This document shows positions 42,838 to 51,685 of a stretch of 58,405 nt of DNA, in pieces. The notes under the pieces were generated by a model that worked only from the letters and a program-made list of their open reading frames with translations, was not told the DNA's origin and searched no databases. How positions within the stretch are numbered: the stretch's first letter is position 1; every line of letters starts with the position of its first letter. Origin of the DNA: Planktosalinus sp963977065 (GTDB lineage: Bacteria > Bacteroidota > Bacteroidia > Flavobacteriales > Flavobacteriaceae); NCBI GenBank assembly GCA_963977065.1, contig CAXBNF010000017.1, positions 1 through 58,405 of the forward strand. The letters run 5' to 3'. The position numbers and the translations under genes were made by a program.

Positions 42838-44676
42838 ATGAAAAAACGTTTTACACTATTAGCAATACCCTTTTTAATGGTAACATTGTTATTTTCCGGA
42901 TGTAAATCCTCCACAGAAGAAAAGGAAGTAAAAGCAGACCAATCCAATGAATTAAATGAATGGTTTGATACCAAATATGAAGAAAAACTACAAAAAAGTC
43001 CCTTGCAACTAACGATGCTGGGTAGAAAAGACCGCTATGATCAACTGGATGATATGAGCCTCAAAGCAGAAGAAGAATTATTTCAATGGACTGAAGCTTC
43101 GGTCAAAGAACTTGAAGAAACATTTGATTATGAGTCATTAATTCCTGAAGATCAAATTTCTTATGACTTATGGATGTATGAATATCAACAAATGAAAGAG
43201 GGCTTGGAGTTTAAAAATATGGATTATGTTTTTCATCAAATGATGGGAATGCACACCCAGTTTCCCAGCTTTATGATTAACTTTCACAAAGTGGATAGTG
43301 TTTCAGATTTGAATGCATACATAACGAGAATAAAAGCTTCAAAAAAGGCGATTAATGATTTATTGGAACGAGCAAAGCTTCAGGCAGAAAAAGGAATTAT
43401 ACCCCCTAAATTTACTTTTGAAAGAGTCCTTATTCAGTGCAAAGACCTTTTAAACGGAAAACCTTTTACAGAGTCAGAAAACAACGCCGCTTTGTGGTCT
43501 GATATGAATATGAAAATTGACCAACTCATAGAAAAAGGAGATATCGACGAAACCGAAGCTAAAACCTTGAGGTCAAATGCTGAAGAGGCCTTGACACAAT
43601 ACTTTAAGCCTGCTTACGAATCAATAATAAGTTGGCTCGAAGCCGAAATGCCCAATGCAGAAGTTGCACCCACAGGGGTGAGCAGGCATCCCAATGGGGA
43701 AGCTTATTACAATTATCGTTTAAAAACATCGACTACAACAAATTTAACTGCAGATGAGGTTCACAAAATTGGTTTAGAAGAAGTTGCACGCATCCAGGAA
43801 GAAATGCTGGCAATCAAAGACAAAGTGGGCTTTGAGGGAAGCTTACAGGAGTTTTTTAATTTTGTAAATACCGATGAACAATTTTTCTTTCCAAATACCG
43901 ATGAAGGCAGACAGGCTTATTTGGATGAATCTACAAAGTACCTTGACGAACTCACAAAAAAACTACCAGACTATTTTGGAATACTGCCCAAAGCAGATTT
44001 GGTTGTAAAAAGAGTGGAGTCTTTCAGAGAGCAGGATGGAGCACCACAGCACTATTTTCCGGGTACACCTGATGGTTCCAGATCAGGAATTTATTATGCC
44101 CATTTATCAGACATGAATGCGATGCCTAAAACAACTATGGAAGGTGTGGCATATCACGAAGGCAATCCAGGGCACCATATGCAGATATCCATTGCACAGG
44201 AGTTGGAATCTGTTCCTGAATTCAGAAAGCAAAGCAGATATACCTCTTATGTTGAAGGCTGGGCCTTGTATTCTGAAACTTTAGCCAAAGAAATGGGTGG
44301 TTATGAAAATCCCTATTATGATTTTGGTCGCCTAGTCAATGAAATATGGAGAGCAATCAGGCTAGTGGTTGACACTGGCTTGCATTCAAAAGGATGGACA
44401 GAAGAAGATGCGATTGCTTATTTCTCTGAAAATTCGTCCATTGCGCCGGGTGCTATTAAAGCAGAAGTGCAGCGTTATATGGTGATGCCGGGTCAAGCTA
44501 CGGCTTATAAAATTGGAATGATTAAAATTCAGGAACTTCGTCAAAAATCAGAAACTGAACTGGGTGATGCTTTTGACATCAAAGGATTTCACGATACGGT
44601 TTTAGGTGGTGGTGCCATGCCACTCGAAATACTCGATAGAAGAGTCAATCAATGGATTGATTCTCAAAAAAAGTAA
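42838..44676 (+). CDS. DUF885 lipoprotein, putative metallopeptidase
   Basis: 612 residues. Lipoprotein leader (MKKRFTLLAIPFLMVTLLFS, lipid Cys22 in FSGC). DUF885 fold with the zinc-type motif H440-E-G-N-P-G-H-H (HExxPGHH in the family) and ALYSETLAKEMG further on. DUF885 members are related to the M3-type metallopeptidases and act on peptides in related families; the substrate here is unknown. The following hairpin ends both this gene and the convergent SRPBCC gene. Confidence 0.88.
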   Translation: MKKRFTLLAIPFLMVTLLFSGCKSSTEEKEVKADQSNELNEWFDTKYEEKLQKSPLQLTMLGRKDRYDQLDDMSLKAEEELFQWTEASVKELEETFDYESLIPEDQISYDLWMYEYQQMKEGLEFKNMDYVFHQMMGMHTQFPSFMINFHKVDSVSDLNAYITRIKASKKAINDLLERAKLQAEKGIIPPKFTFERVLIQCKDLLNGKPFTESENNAALWSDMNMKIDQLIEKGDIDETEAKTLRSNAEEALTQYFKPAYESIISWLEAEMPNAEVAPTGVSRHPNGEAYYNYRLKTSTTTNLTADEVHKIGLEEVARIQEEMLAIKDKVGFEGSLQEFFNFVNTDEQFFFPNTDEGRQAYLDESTKYLDELTKKLPDYFGILPKADLVVKRVESFREQDGAPQHYFPGTPDGSRSGIYYAHLSDMNAMPKTTMEGVAYHEGNPGHHMQISIAQELESVPEFRKQSRYTSYVEGWALYSETLAKEMGGYENPYYDFGRLVNEIWRAIRLVVDTGLHSKGWTEEDAIAYFSENSSIAPGAIKAEVQRYMVMPGQATAYKIGMIKIQELRQKSETELGDAFDIKGFHDTVLGGGAMPLEILDRRVNQWIDSQKK

Positions 44677-44723
44677 TAGCTAGAAACTTATAAGTAAGTT
44701 CATAGCTATATACCAACAATAAA

Positions 44724-44763
44724 AAAACCACTCAAGAAACATTTTAATTTTTTGAGTGGTTTT
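44724..44763. terminator. Bidirectional intrinsic terminator
   Basis: Stem AAAACCACTCAA (44724-44735) / TTGAGTGGTTTT (44752-44763), 12 bp, loop of 16, with A-tract and T-tract on the two sides. It sits between the convergent DUF885 and SRPBCC genes. Confidence 0.88.
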
Positions 44764-44768
44764 AGTAT

Positions 44769-45203
44769 TTATTCAGCTAATTGTTTAAGTAAATACAATG
44801 CTTTTGGAAAGGTTGAATTCATAAAATCAATATGGATGGGGTCTGTATCTACTTTAGCAGTGACTCTAGTGCCTAGTTCAGTATTATGCAAGGCATAACT
44901 TTCACGGGCGCCTGTCCAGTTGTGGTCTGCAGCAAAGGGGGTTTCTTTAAAATCTTTTATGGCGCTCAGGTATTCTAATACTACTAAGTGAGGTTCGTCC
45001 ACCTCGGCTAGTTTGCAATGCACTCCTTCACCTTGAGGCGTAAGAAAGTGTATTTTAGCACCTTTGACAAAGTGGGTTGTTTTGTAATGGCTTCCTTCCC
45101 CAAAAGGACTGATCCATAATTTGTAACTTTCAGGCTCCCACATACAATGCCATACTTTTTGAAGTGATGCTTTGATGATTATTGTAAATTCAAGTGTTTT
45201 CAT
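44769..45203 (-). CDS. SRPBCC (AHSA1-like) domain protein
   Basis: 144 residues forming a complete Bet v1/START-like ligand-binding fold of the AHSA1 branch (TIIIKASLQKVWHCMWEPES near the start, DHNWTGARESYALHN, then VDTDPIHID). Ligand unknown. It starts 9 bases after the upstream DUF1801 gene, and the three genes 46068-44769 lie head to tail with 9-16-base gaps, so they are probably one transcript. Confidence 0.82.
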   Translation of the reverse strand: MKTLEFTIIIKASLQKVWHCMWEPESYKLWISPFGEGSHYKTTHFVKGAKIHFLTPQGEGVHCKLAEVDEPHLVVLEYLSAIKDFKETPFAADHNWTGARESYALHNTELGTRVTAKVDTDPIHIDFMNSTFPKALYLLKQLAE

Positions 45204-45212
45204 AAGAATGCT

Positions 45213-45635
45213 TTATTGACGCTGATAAGTTGTTTCAATAAATGAAATGGTTTGTTTCATGACGTCAATCAAGGTTTTTTCATCGATGTCTTCCAGCTTT
45301 TTGACATAGATACACGCTTTGCCCATAGTGAACTTGCCCAAAGAATCGAGCTGGTTTTTGTGTTCGTCTAAGCCGGTAAATGCATACAACGAAATGGCGG
45401 CTTTACGGGGTGAAAAACCCAGGATGGGCGCATCGCCTTCGTGACCGCTCTTGTATTTGTAATGGTAATTTCCAAAACCTATAATAGAGGGTCCCCACAT
45501 ATAAGGTTCTTCGCCTGAAACGTCTTTCATCAATTCAATAAGCCGGTAACTGTCTTTGCGTTTTTGCTCGTTTTCAACGGCATTGATAAAATCTGTAACA
45601 CTTGCTTTAGTGGGCTTGGTCTTGTTTTTGGCCAT
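45213..45635 (-). CDS. DUF1801 domain protein
   Basis: 140 residues, cytosolic. DVSGEEPYMWGPSIIGFGNY and GFSPRKAAISLYAF are characteristic of DUF1801/YdhG-like proteins, small proteins of unclear function with a MyoF-like fold. An ORF in another frame overlaps it (45530-45736) and is a shadow. Probably co-transcribed with its neighbours. Confidence 0.85.
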   Translation of the reverse strand: MAKNKTKPTKASVTDFINAVENEQKRKDSYRLIELMKDVSGEEPYMWGPSIIGFGNYHYKYKSGHEGDAPILGFSPRKAAISLYAFTGLDEHKNQLDSLGKFTMGKACIYVKKLEDIDEKTLIDVMKQTISFIETTYQRQ

Positions 45636-45651
45636 AAAAAATGATTTAGAA

Positions 45652-46068
45652 TTAACGATTTAATTTTAATGCCCATCGGCCGGCAAGCCATGCCATTGGG
45701 GTATAAGCCAGCACCAAATCTGTGATATTGTACCATAAGGGAGCGGGAATCATAAATACCGCACCAATTCCTCCGAGAAGAAAAACGCAGCCAATAGCAA
45801 TTGCAAACTTCATTTTATGGGTGGCTGCAATGAGTGCAGCTATGAATGCACCAACAAAGGTGCCCAGCGCATGTGCCAGAAAAGGCATTAAAAAATGTTT
45901 GGGTTCAAAGAGGTGTATGCCTTCTTTGAGTCCTTCTGCAGTGGTGGTGTCCACGCCTTCAGGAGGGGCGATTATGCTTCCGCTAAAATTGATAATGAGC
46001 ATATTGACGGTACCGCCAATAAGAATGCCTGCAATCACCGCCAAGATGTTTCTTAGAGTTGGATTCAT
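45652..46068 (-). CDS. Small multi-span membrane protein
   Basis: 138 residues with four hydrophobic helices (about 8-28, 58-84, 86-106, 112-130). The end AYTPMAWLAGRWALKLNR is basic. It resembles hypothetical membrane proteins often found beside DUF1801/SRPBCC genes in flavobacteria. No function can be named. The first gene of the local minus-strand run, with an AT-rich 196-base gap upstream. Confidence 0.75.
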   Translation of the reverse strand: MNPTLRNILAVIAGILIGGTVNMLIINFSGSIIAPPEGVDTTTAEGLKEGIHLFEPKHFLMPFLAHALGTFVGAFIAALIAATHKMKFAIAIGCVFLLGGIGAVFMIPAPLWYNITDLVLAYTPMAWLAGRWALKLNR

Positions 46069-46170
46069 TGGTTTTGTTGTTTAGGTTGGATAGTATAAAA
46101 GTAGTGATTTTGAATGATTTTTATAATTAAGAATAAGATAAAATCAACGTTTATCAGTTAAATCAGCATG

Positions 46171-46246
46171 CGTTTAAGAAACATTAAGGCATTAAGGGAT
46201 ATTGAGTTACTAATTCTTAACTACTCTTAATTTCTTAATGTTTAAA
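46171..46246. repeat. TTAAG-rich inverted repeat region
   Basis: In the 46069-46264 gap, the string TTAAGAAACATTAAGG (46174-46189) and CTTAATTTCTTAATGTTT (46226-46243) form a 10-bp inverted core AAACATTAAG/CTTAATGTTT with repeated TTAAG units between. No ORF. It may be a decayed repeat or a weak hairpin at the 3' end of the acetyltransferase gene. Confidence 0.4.
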
Positions 46247-46264
46247 AAAAACAGCGTTACTTCC

Positions 46265-46714
46265 TTAAAGACTTTTTTTAAAGCAACGGCTGCTTAACAT
46301 TTTTTCATATTGGCCATACCTGGGAATGGGGGAGTAGCCGTGTTTTTGATAGAGGGCAAGGGCTTCGTGATACTTGACGCCTGTTTCAAGAATGGTGTGC
46401 TTATAATTTAATTCACGTGCCCATAGCTCCAGTGCATTGAGGATTTTAGTGGCAATTCCTTTGCCTCTGTAATCAGTGGAGACATACATGCGTTTGATCT
46501 CTGCTGTCTGGTTGTCAAAGTGCTTGATTGCCCCACAACCCACAGCTGTTTTATTTTTGTATGCTACCAAAACATGATGGATATGGTCTGTTTTATTATA
46601 CTGAGCATGAAAGAGGTGTTCTTCACCATCACGAACTTTAATATCCTCGTCGAGTCGTTTTATGAGTACAACAAAGTCGTTGTTTGTAGCTGTCGTTCTT
46701 TGGATTGAAATCAT
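46265..46714 (-). CDS. GNAT-family N-acetyltransferase
   Basis: 149 residues. The acetyl-CoA-binding motif A occurs in KRMYVSTDYRGKGIATKILN (R/Q-x-x-G-x-G/A), followed by the usual TILETGVKYHEALALYQKHG. Substrate unknown. It starts 3 bases before the stop of the next upstream gene, so the two are co-transcribed. Confidence 0.9.
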   Translation of the reverse strand: MISIQRTTATNNDFVVLIKRLDEDIKVRDGEEHLFHAQYNKTDHIHHVLVAYKNKTAVGCGAIKHFDNQTAEIKRMYVSTDYRGKGIATKILNALELWARELNYKHTILETGVKYHEALALYQKHGYSPIPRYGQYEKMLSSRCFKKSL

Positions 46715-46717
46715 GTA

Positions 46718-47062
46718 TTAAGAGTTATTATTCAAGCGGTAAATTAGTATCACAACGGCAATAAGTACAATAGTGGTATATATGAGCTTATTGTATTTTG
46801 CGAGCCAATTGGGTAAATAAATATCAAAGTTTTCTTTTTCAGAATCGGAATACCTTCTTGCTGTCAATGTGATGGGGCAAACGGCTTTAAAGATTAGTAA
46901 AATTAGGCCTTCTAGTACAATAATCCCTAAACAAATCCAAACCCATTTGTCAATTTTATTAATAAGCACTGCATAAAACAAATAAAAAATAACAATGTTG
47001 AAGAAAACCCAGATTAGGGTATGAATGGTTTTTATTAGTGTAAGTTTTGAAGAATTATCCAT
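46718..47062 (-). CDS. Small membrane protein of unknown function
   Basis: 114 residues with three hydrophobic helices (about 10-32, 40-60, 92-110) and a conserved-looking cytosolic segment VCPITLTARRYSDSEKENFD between them. Similar proteins occur singly in flavobacteria. It is the promoter-proximal gene of the pair with the acetyltransferase. Confidence 0.75.
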   Translation of the reverse strand: MDNSSKLTLIKTIHTLIWVFFNIVIFYLFYAVLINKIDKWVWICLGIIVLEGLILLIFKAVCPITLTARRYSDSEKENFDIYLPNWLAKYNKLIYTTIVLIAVVILIYRLNNNS

Positions 47063-47178
47063 TTTGTTGACAAGTAAACCAAGTATAAATTTACTTAAAA
47101 AAAATAGTATTTGATTGAACTTATATCAAACTTTCGGTAAGAATAATGAGAAAGAATTTTTAGTGTAATTTAAAAATT

Positions 47179-48063
47179 TTACGCTTCATAAAACTTCACC
47201 TGGTTCTTCTCAAGAAAGTCTTTGATAATATCCACCCTGATACATTGGCCCAGGTGGAGGAACGCATAATCATTGATTTTCTTCAATTCGCCTTTTATCA
47301 ATAATTCTTTGTCTTCAATATCAAAGCCCAGGTGGAGGTGTTTGGTGCTTTGTTGCATACCATATACAATACCGTTTTCGTCAAAAAGGGGTCCGCCACT
47401 TTGTCCTCTCAAGCCGGGAGTGCTCATTTCAATGCCCATGAGTTCGTTGTTTTCTGCTATGTTTCTGGTTACAATGCCATCTATTGGAAAGATGGGAACC
47501 ATGGCTCTTTTATTTTGATCAAACTGAATATCATCCTGACTTTCCTCATATTTATAATTATTGAATTCCGGAAAAGGGAAGCCTAATCGGCACAGGTATT
47601 TTCCCTGTTCTATTTTTGAAGTGTCATTTAAAAAACGGGCATAACCGTCATATTGTATTTCATTAAACCCCTTAAGCTGAACAATAGCAAGATCATATCT
47701 GGGGTGTTGCTTTACGGTGATTTGATCAAACGTATCCACAGCACCCATAAAACTGTTTTTAATTTGAACGGTGGTGTCCTTTTTATACTTGTATTTTATT
47801 TCAAGCCCTTTCAGATTTCTCTTAAATGTATGATCTTTGTGTAGTTTGGCTACTTCCGCTTTAAAGTCTAAAAACTGTTTGTTGCGCTGCTCTGAAGCAA
47901 TGATGAGTTGGGACACGTGTTTGCATGTAACCGCGGTTCCCATTTCGTTGACAAAAAAAAGTGTTGACAAGCCGGGTGTTATGTGTTTATTTCCATAAGC
48001 GCGCGTGATGGTTTGCAATGGGCGTGTAAACTTTGTGACTTCTTTGATGGCGTTGACAAACAT
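47179..48063 (-). CDS. Trypsin-like serine protease, no signal peptide
   Basis: 294 residues with a chymotrypsin/S1-like triad: His49 in TAVTCKHVSQL, Asp124 in YDLAIVQLKG and Ser222 in GLRGQSGGPLFDENG. The start MFVNAIKEVTKF is not a signal peptide, so the protein may be cytosolic or exported by another route; the mature domain resembles the intracellular trypsin-2 group rather than DegP, and no PDZ domain is present. It begins 5 bases after the DEAD-box helicase, so it is co-transcribed with it; the functional link is unknown. Confidence 0.85.
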   Translation of the reverse strand: MFVNAIKEVTKFTRPLQTITRAYGNKHITPGLSTLFFVNEMGTAVTCKHVSQLIIASEQRNKQFLDFKAEVAKLHKDHTFKRNLKGLEIKYKYKKDTTVQIKNSFMGAVDTFDQITVKQHPRYDLAIVQLKGFNEIQYDGYARFLNDTSKIEQGKYLCRLGFPFPEFNNYKYEESQDDIQFDQNKRAMVPIFPIDGIVTRNIAENNELMGIEMSTPGLRGQSGGPLFDENGIVYGMQQSTKHLHLGFDIEDKELLIKGELKKINDYAFLHLGQCIRVDIIKDFLEKNQVKFYEA

Positions 48064-48068
48064 GTTAT

Positions 48069-49427
48069 TTATTTTTTCTTGTTTCTTTTATTGTAATTTT
48101 TATCTCCCTTTGTTTTGGGTTTTTTATATTTTTTGACAATTTCCCTGCGGTAAGAGCCTCCCAGGTTTTCTTTTTTGTTTTTGTCTTTCTTCTCGTGAAA
48201 AGCTGGTCCGGGTGCGTCTTCGTCGTTTTTGCTGCGTTTGCTAGGATTGTTTATTTCTTTAACAACGGGGCGTTCTTCATAAGTGAGTTTTTCAGACACC
48301 TCAACTGTTGCGGGCGTCGGGAGGCGGGTGATTTCTATCTGCATCAAGGCTTCTATGGCTTCCAGACTGCGTTCTTCTGCGGGGGTTGTCAATACAATCG
48401 CCTTCCCCATCCGCTCTGCACGGCCTGTTCGTCCAATGCGGTGAATGTAGTTTTCAGGATAATCCGGTGTATCGACATTAAAAACATGCGAGATATTATC
48501 AAAATCAAGACCTCGTGCCATGACATCTGTTGCTACAAGAATTCGGTTTTCACCGGCTTCAAACTGTTTGATGCTTCTTATCCTGTAATTCTGGGTTTTG
48601 TTTGAGTGAATGACACAAAGCTCTTCTTTGAATTTTTCGTCAAGCAATTCAAAAAGCAGGTCGGCTACCTTTTTGTTTTTAACAAACAGCAATACTTTTG
48701 AATAGGTTTCTGCGTCAGCGAGTAAATCCAGTAAGAGGTTTACTTTGGTGTAAAAATTGGGAACGTGATAGACAGTTTGCTCAATATTTTTAAGGGGCTC
48801 ACCGCTTAAGGCGACTGAGATTTTTTCGGGACTTTTAAAGAAAACAGAGAGCAGTTCCTCCACATCTTCTGTCATGGTTGCAGAGAAAAGGATATTTTGA
48901 CGTTGTTTGGGCAGGATGTCAAAAATATTCACCAGCTGATGCCTGAAACCCAAGTCGAGCATCACATCCACTTCATCAATGACTAACTTTTGGATAGACT
49001 TTAGCTGTAAAACCCGGCTCACAGCAAGGTCATAAAGACGGCCCGGAGTGGCTACAATAACATCAAGCCCTTCTGCAACCGACTTTTTTTGAGTATTGAT
49101 ATTTGTGCCACCAAACACACCCAACACCCGAAGGTTTGAATATTTAGCCAGTTTTTCAGTCTCTTCAACCACCTGTAAAACGAGTTCGCGCGTGGGAACT
49201 AAAACCAGCACTCTTGGGTTTTCCTGCCGGGAATAAGGAAGCATCCTCAAAATGGGAAGCATATAAGCAAAGGTTTTTCCGGTGCCCGTTTGTGCAATAC
49301 CCACCATATCCCTACCAGACATCACCACAGAAAACGACTCTTCCTGTATGGGAGTGGGGTTTTCAATTCCCAGGTCTTTGAGGGCATTAAGCAAGGGTGT
49401 TGTTATATTTAAATCTTCAAAAGTCAC
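48069..49427 (-). CDS. DEAD-box RNA helicase
   Basis: 452 residues from a GTG at 49427 (MTFEDLNITTPLLNAL); nearby ATGs are out of frame. All motifs are present: Q motif (NPTPIQ), AQTGTGKT, PTRELVLQ, TPGRL, DEVD in place of DEAD (VIDEVDVMLDLGF), SATM, RGLDF, HRIGRTGRAERMG. The C-terminal tail (380-452) is Lys/Arg/Asp-rich and likely binds RNA. A plausible role is ribosome assembly or mRNA unwinding, as for RhlE-type enzymes. Followed closely by the trypsin-like protease. Confidence 0.92.
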   Translation of the reverse strand: MTFEDLNITTPLLNALKDLGIENPTPIQEESFSVVMSGRDMVGIAQTGTGKTFAYMLPILRMLPYSRQENPRVLVLVPTRELVLQVVEETEKLAKYSNLRVLGVFGGTNINTQKKSVAEGLDVIVATPGRLYDLAVSRVLQLKSIQKLVIDEVDVMLDLGFRHQLVNIFDILPKQRQNILFSATMTEDVEELLSVFFKSPEKISVALSGEPLKNIEQTVYHVPNFYTKVNLLLDLLADAETYSKVLLFVKNKKVADLLFELLDEKFKEELCVIHSNKTQNYRIRSIKQFEAGENRILVATDVMARGLDFDNISHVFNVDTPDYPENYIHRIGRTGRAERMGKAIVLTTPAEERSLEAIEALMQIEITRLPTPATVEVSEKLTYEERPVVKEINNPSKRSKNDEDAPGPAFHEKKDKNKKENLGGSYRREIVKKYKKPKTKGDKNYNKRNKKK

Positions 49428-49535
49428 GATACATCATTTTAAGGGACAAAGGTACGCTTATTTTAGATTTAGGATTCTGCTAACAGCTTTTCTGTTTAAT
49501 TTGGGTATTTTTGTGTCTTAAAAAGAATTTAGTAC

Positions 49536-49675
49536 ATGACAAAATTTGAAAAAGCATTAATTTGTCGGAAAATCAGTTTTGCCCCAACCCTAAAGGGAGT
49601 CTGATTTTCCTCGATTTCACCCTTTAGGGAGGGGAAACAAATCGAGGAAAATCCTTCAAAATTGAATTTTGTCGT
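49536..49675. repeat. Nested inverted-repeat element, possible mutually exclusive hairpins
   Basis: This element fills most of the 301-base gap 49428-49728, which holds no ORF. Seen directly: GGAAAATCAG (49567-49576) pairs with CTGATTTTCC (49601-49610); CCCTAAAGGG (49588-49597) pairs with CCCTTTAGGG (49620-49629); ATTTTCCTCGATTT (49604-49617) pairs perfectly with AAATCGAGGAAAAT (49639-49652). Outer ends GACAAAATT (49538-49546) and AATTTTGTC (49665-49673) are inverted copies. The strand at 49604-49610 is shared by two pairings, so they compete. It could be a MITE/REP-like insertion or a leader switch of the following FMN reductase gene. Confidence 0.7.
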
Positions 49676-49728
49676 GCACCAAACAAATAAAATTAAATAT
49701 TAAAATTACCGCTTACGCGGAAAGACAT

Positions 49729-50274
49729 ATGACTAAAATTTTAGCTTTTGCAGGATCTAACAGCAGTACATCTATCAACCACAAACTAGTTGAATTTGCG
49801 GCTTCTCAAATCAATTCACACGAAGTGAAAATCATAAAGTTAACAGATTTTCCGTTAGAAATTTTTAGTGAGGACATTGAAAAGGAAAAAGGGTTTTCGG
49901 TTAATTTAAAGAGTCTTCTCAGCGAAATTGAAAAAGCAGATGCCCTAATTGTCTCAGTAAATGAACATAATAGTGCCACTTCTGCTTTTTTTAAAAATGT
50001 ATTGGACTGGTTGTCGCGCATCAAATATAAATTCCTGGAGGATAAGAAAATTCTATTAATGAGTACTTCACCCGGAAGAGGGGGAGCAGCAAAATCGTTG
50101 GAATATGTTAAAGACGTCATGACCAACCGATACAACGGAACCGTAGTTGAGAGTTTTAGTTTTCCATCATTCAATGAAAACTTCTCCAAAACCGAAAATA
50201 AAATTACCAATGAAACCCTCGCGTTGGGCTTTACAGACATTCTTCAAAATTTTGAACATCAAATAAACACTTAG
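49729..50274 (+). CDS. NAD(P)H-dependent FMN reductase
   Basis: 181 residues from ATG 49729 (MTKILAFAGSNSSTSINHKL); the frame's upstream extension to 49669 runs into the repeat element. The flavodoxin-like fold has the FMN phosphate loop GSNSSTSIN and LIVSVNEHNSATSAFFKNVL, with the usual STSPGRGGAA segment. It supplies reduced FMN or reduces quinone- or azo-type compounds; the physiological role is unknown. The next gene starts directly at the stop. Confidence 0.9.
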   Translation: MTKILAFAGSNSSTSINHKLVEFAASQINSHEVKIIKLTDFPLEIFSEDIEKEKGFSVNLKSLLSEIEKADALIVSVNEHNSATSAFFKNVLDWLSRIKYKFLEDKKILLMSTSPGRGGAAKSLEYVKDVMTNRYNGTVVESFSFPSFNENFSKTENKITNETLALGFTDILQNFEHQINT

Positions 50275-51579
50275 TTGCGAAAAATTAAGGAAATACTTTT
50301 AGAGAATCCGACAGATTTTAAAAGGAAACTACTTTCTTGGGCACAGCAATTTGATGAACTCGTTTGTTTGGATTCCAATCCTGAATTTAACAAAGTAAAT
50401 CAGCTGTATTCAAGCTTTGACTTTATACTCGCGGCAGAGGCGCTTACAGCTATAAAAACAGACTTTCAAAACGCTTTTGATAAACTGGAGGAATATAAAA
50501 ACTCCTCGAACGACTGGATTTTTGGCTATCTCACCTATGATTTAAAAAACGATGTTGAAGACTTAACATCCACAAATCCTGATTATATTTTGTTTCCGGA
50601 TTTGTATTTTTTTCAACCGAAGAAATTGTTTTTCATCAACGAAAACAAACTGCAAATGCATTACCTCTTGTTTGTTGCAGATGAAATGGAAGAAGATTTT
50701 AATTCAATTTTAAATGTTCAAACTCCAAGCGAAAGTGTCAAAAACAATCAACCAAAAATAAAAGCAAGGATTTCAAAAGAAACCTATTTTGAAAAAGTAA
50801 AACAGATGCTTCACCACATCCAAATAGGTAATATCTATGAAGCTAATTTTTGTCAGGAGTTTTTTGCTGAAGATGTAAGAATCAATCCGCTGCAGACCTT
50901 TGAAAAACTAAATGACATTTCATCGCCTCCCTTTGCTGCCTTTGTCAAACTGGAAGACCATTTTTTACTTTCGGCCTCCCCGGAAAGATATTTGAAAAAA
51001 GAAGGGACAACAATTATCTCACAGCCCATCAAAGGAACCGCACGAAGGTCTCAAAAAAAAGAGGAAGATTTAAAATTAGCAATTGCTTTGCAAACCGATG
51101 AGAAAGAACGTTCAGAAAACATAATGATTACTGACCTAGTGCGCAATGACCTTTCGCGCACAGCGACACGAGGCAGTGTTAGGGTTGAAGAGCTCTGTGG
51201 TTTATACTCCTTTAAACAGGTTCATCAGTTGATTACCACGGTCGTTTCAGAGGTAGCAAAAACAACATCGATTGTTGATGTGTTGAAAACCACCTTTCCA
51301 ATGGGAAGTATGACTGGAGCACCAAAGGTAAGTGCCATGAAAATCATTGAAGAACTTGAAGAAACAAAACGCGGGCTCTACAGCGGGTCGGTGGGCTACA
51401 TTTCGCCGCAAGGCAATGCCGATTTTAATGTGGTGATTCGCAGTATTTTGTATAACCGGCAAAATAATTACATTAGTTTTTCTGTGGGAAGTGCGATTAC
51501 CACAAAATCAAATCCAGAAAATGAATATGAAGAATGCCTGTTGAAAGCTAAGGCAATTATGGAAGTACTGAATAAATAA
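50275..51579 (+). CDS. pabB: Aminodeoxychorismate synthase component I-like (PabB)
   Basis: 434 residues. Starts at a TTG immediately after the TAG of the FMN reductase; no ATG lies near. The chorismate-binding domain is full: SQPIKGTARR, ENIMITDLVRNDLSRTA, HQLITTVVSEV, FPMGSMTGAPKVSAMKIIEE, YSGSVGYISPQGNADFNVVI. It lacks the N-terminal features of TrpE and fits the PabB branch, making aminodeoxychorismate for folate with a separate amidotransferase (not in the window). TrpE/menaquinone/siderophore roles cannot be excluded from the sequence alone, but family branch and length favour PabB. Confidence 0.85.
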   Translation: MRKIKEILLENPTDFKRKLLSWAQQFDELVCLDSNPEFNKVNQLYSSFDFILAAEALTAIKTDFQNAFDKLEEYKNSSNDWIFGYLTYDLKNDVEDLTSTNPDYILFPDLYFFQPKKLFFINENKLQMHYLLFVADEMEEDFNSILNVQTPSESVKNNQPKIKARISKETYFEKVKQMLHHIQIGNIYEANFCQEFFAEDVRINPLQTFEKLNDISSPPFAAFVKLEDHFLLSASPERYLKKEGTTIISQPIKGTARRSQKKEEDLKLAIALQTDEKERSENIMITDLVRNDLSRTATRGSVRVEELCGLYSFKQVHQLITTVVSEVAKTTSIVDVLKTTFPMGSMTGAPKVSAMKIIEELEETKRGLYSGSVGYISPQGNADFNVVIRSILYNRQNNYISFSVGSAITTKSNPENEYEECLLKAKAIMEVLNK

Positions 51580-51654
51580 AGTGCCAAAGTGTCAAACAAC
51601 AAATTCCAAAATAGAAATAAGTAAATAGTGGTGAAAGGTGAGTTTTCAAAGACC

Positions 51655-51685
51655 AACAAACTCAATAACTCACAAACTCAAAGAC
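51655..51685. repeat. Degenerate ACTCA-type repeat at the ABM gene 3' end
   Basis: AACAAACTCAATAACTCACA then AACTCAAAGACTAAC is a run of imperfect ACTCA/AACTC units overlapping the last codons and stop (TGA, 51680-51678) of the next gene. The 98-base gap 51580-51677 has no other feature. Confidence 0.45.
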
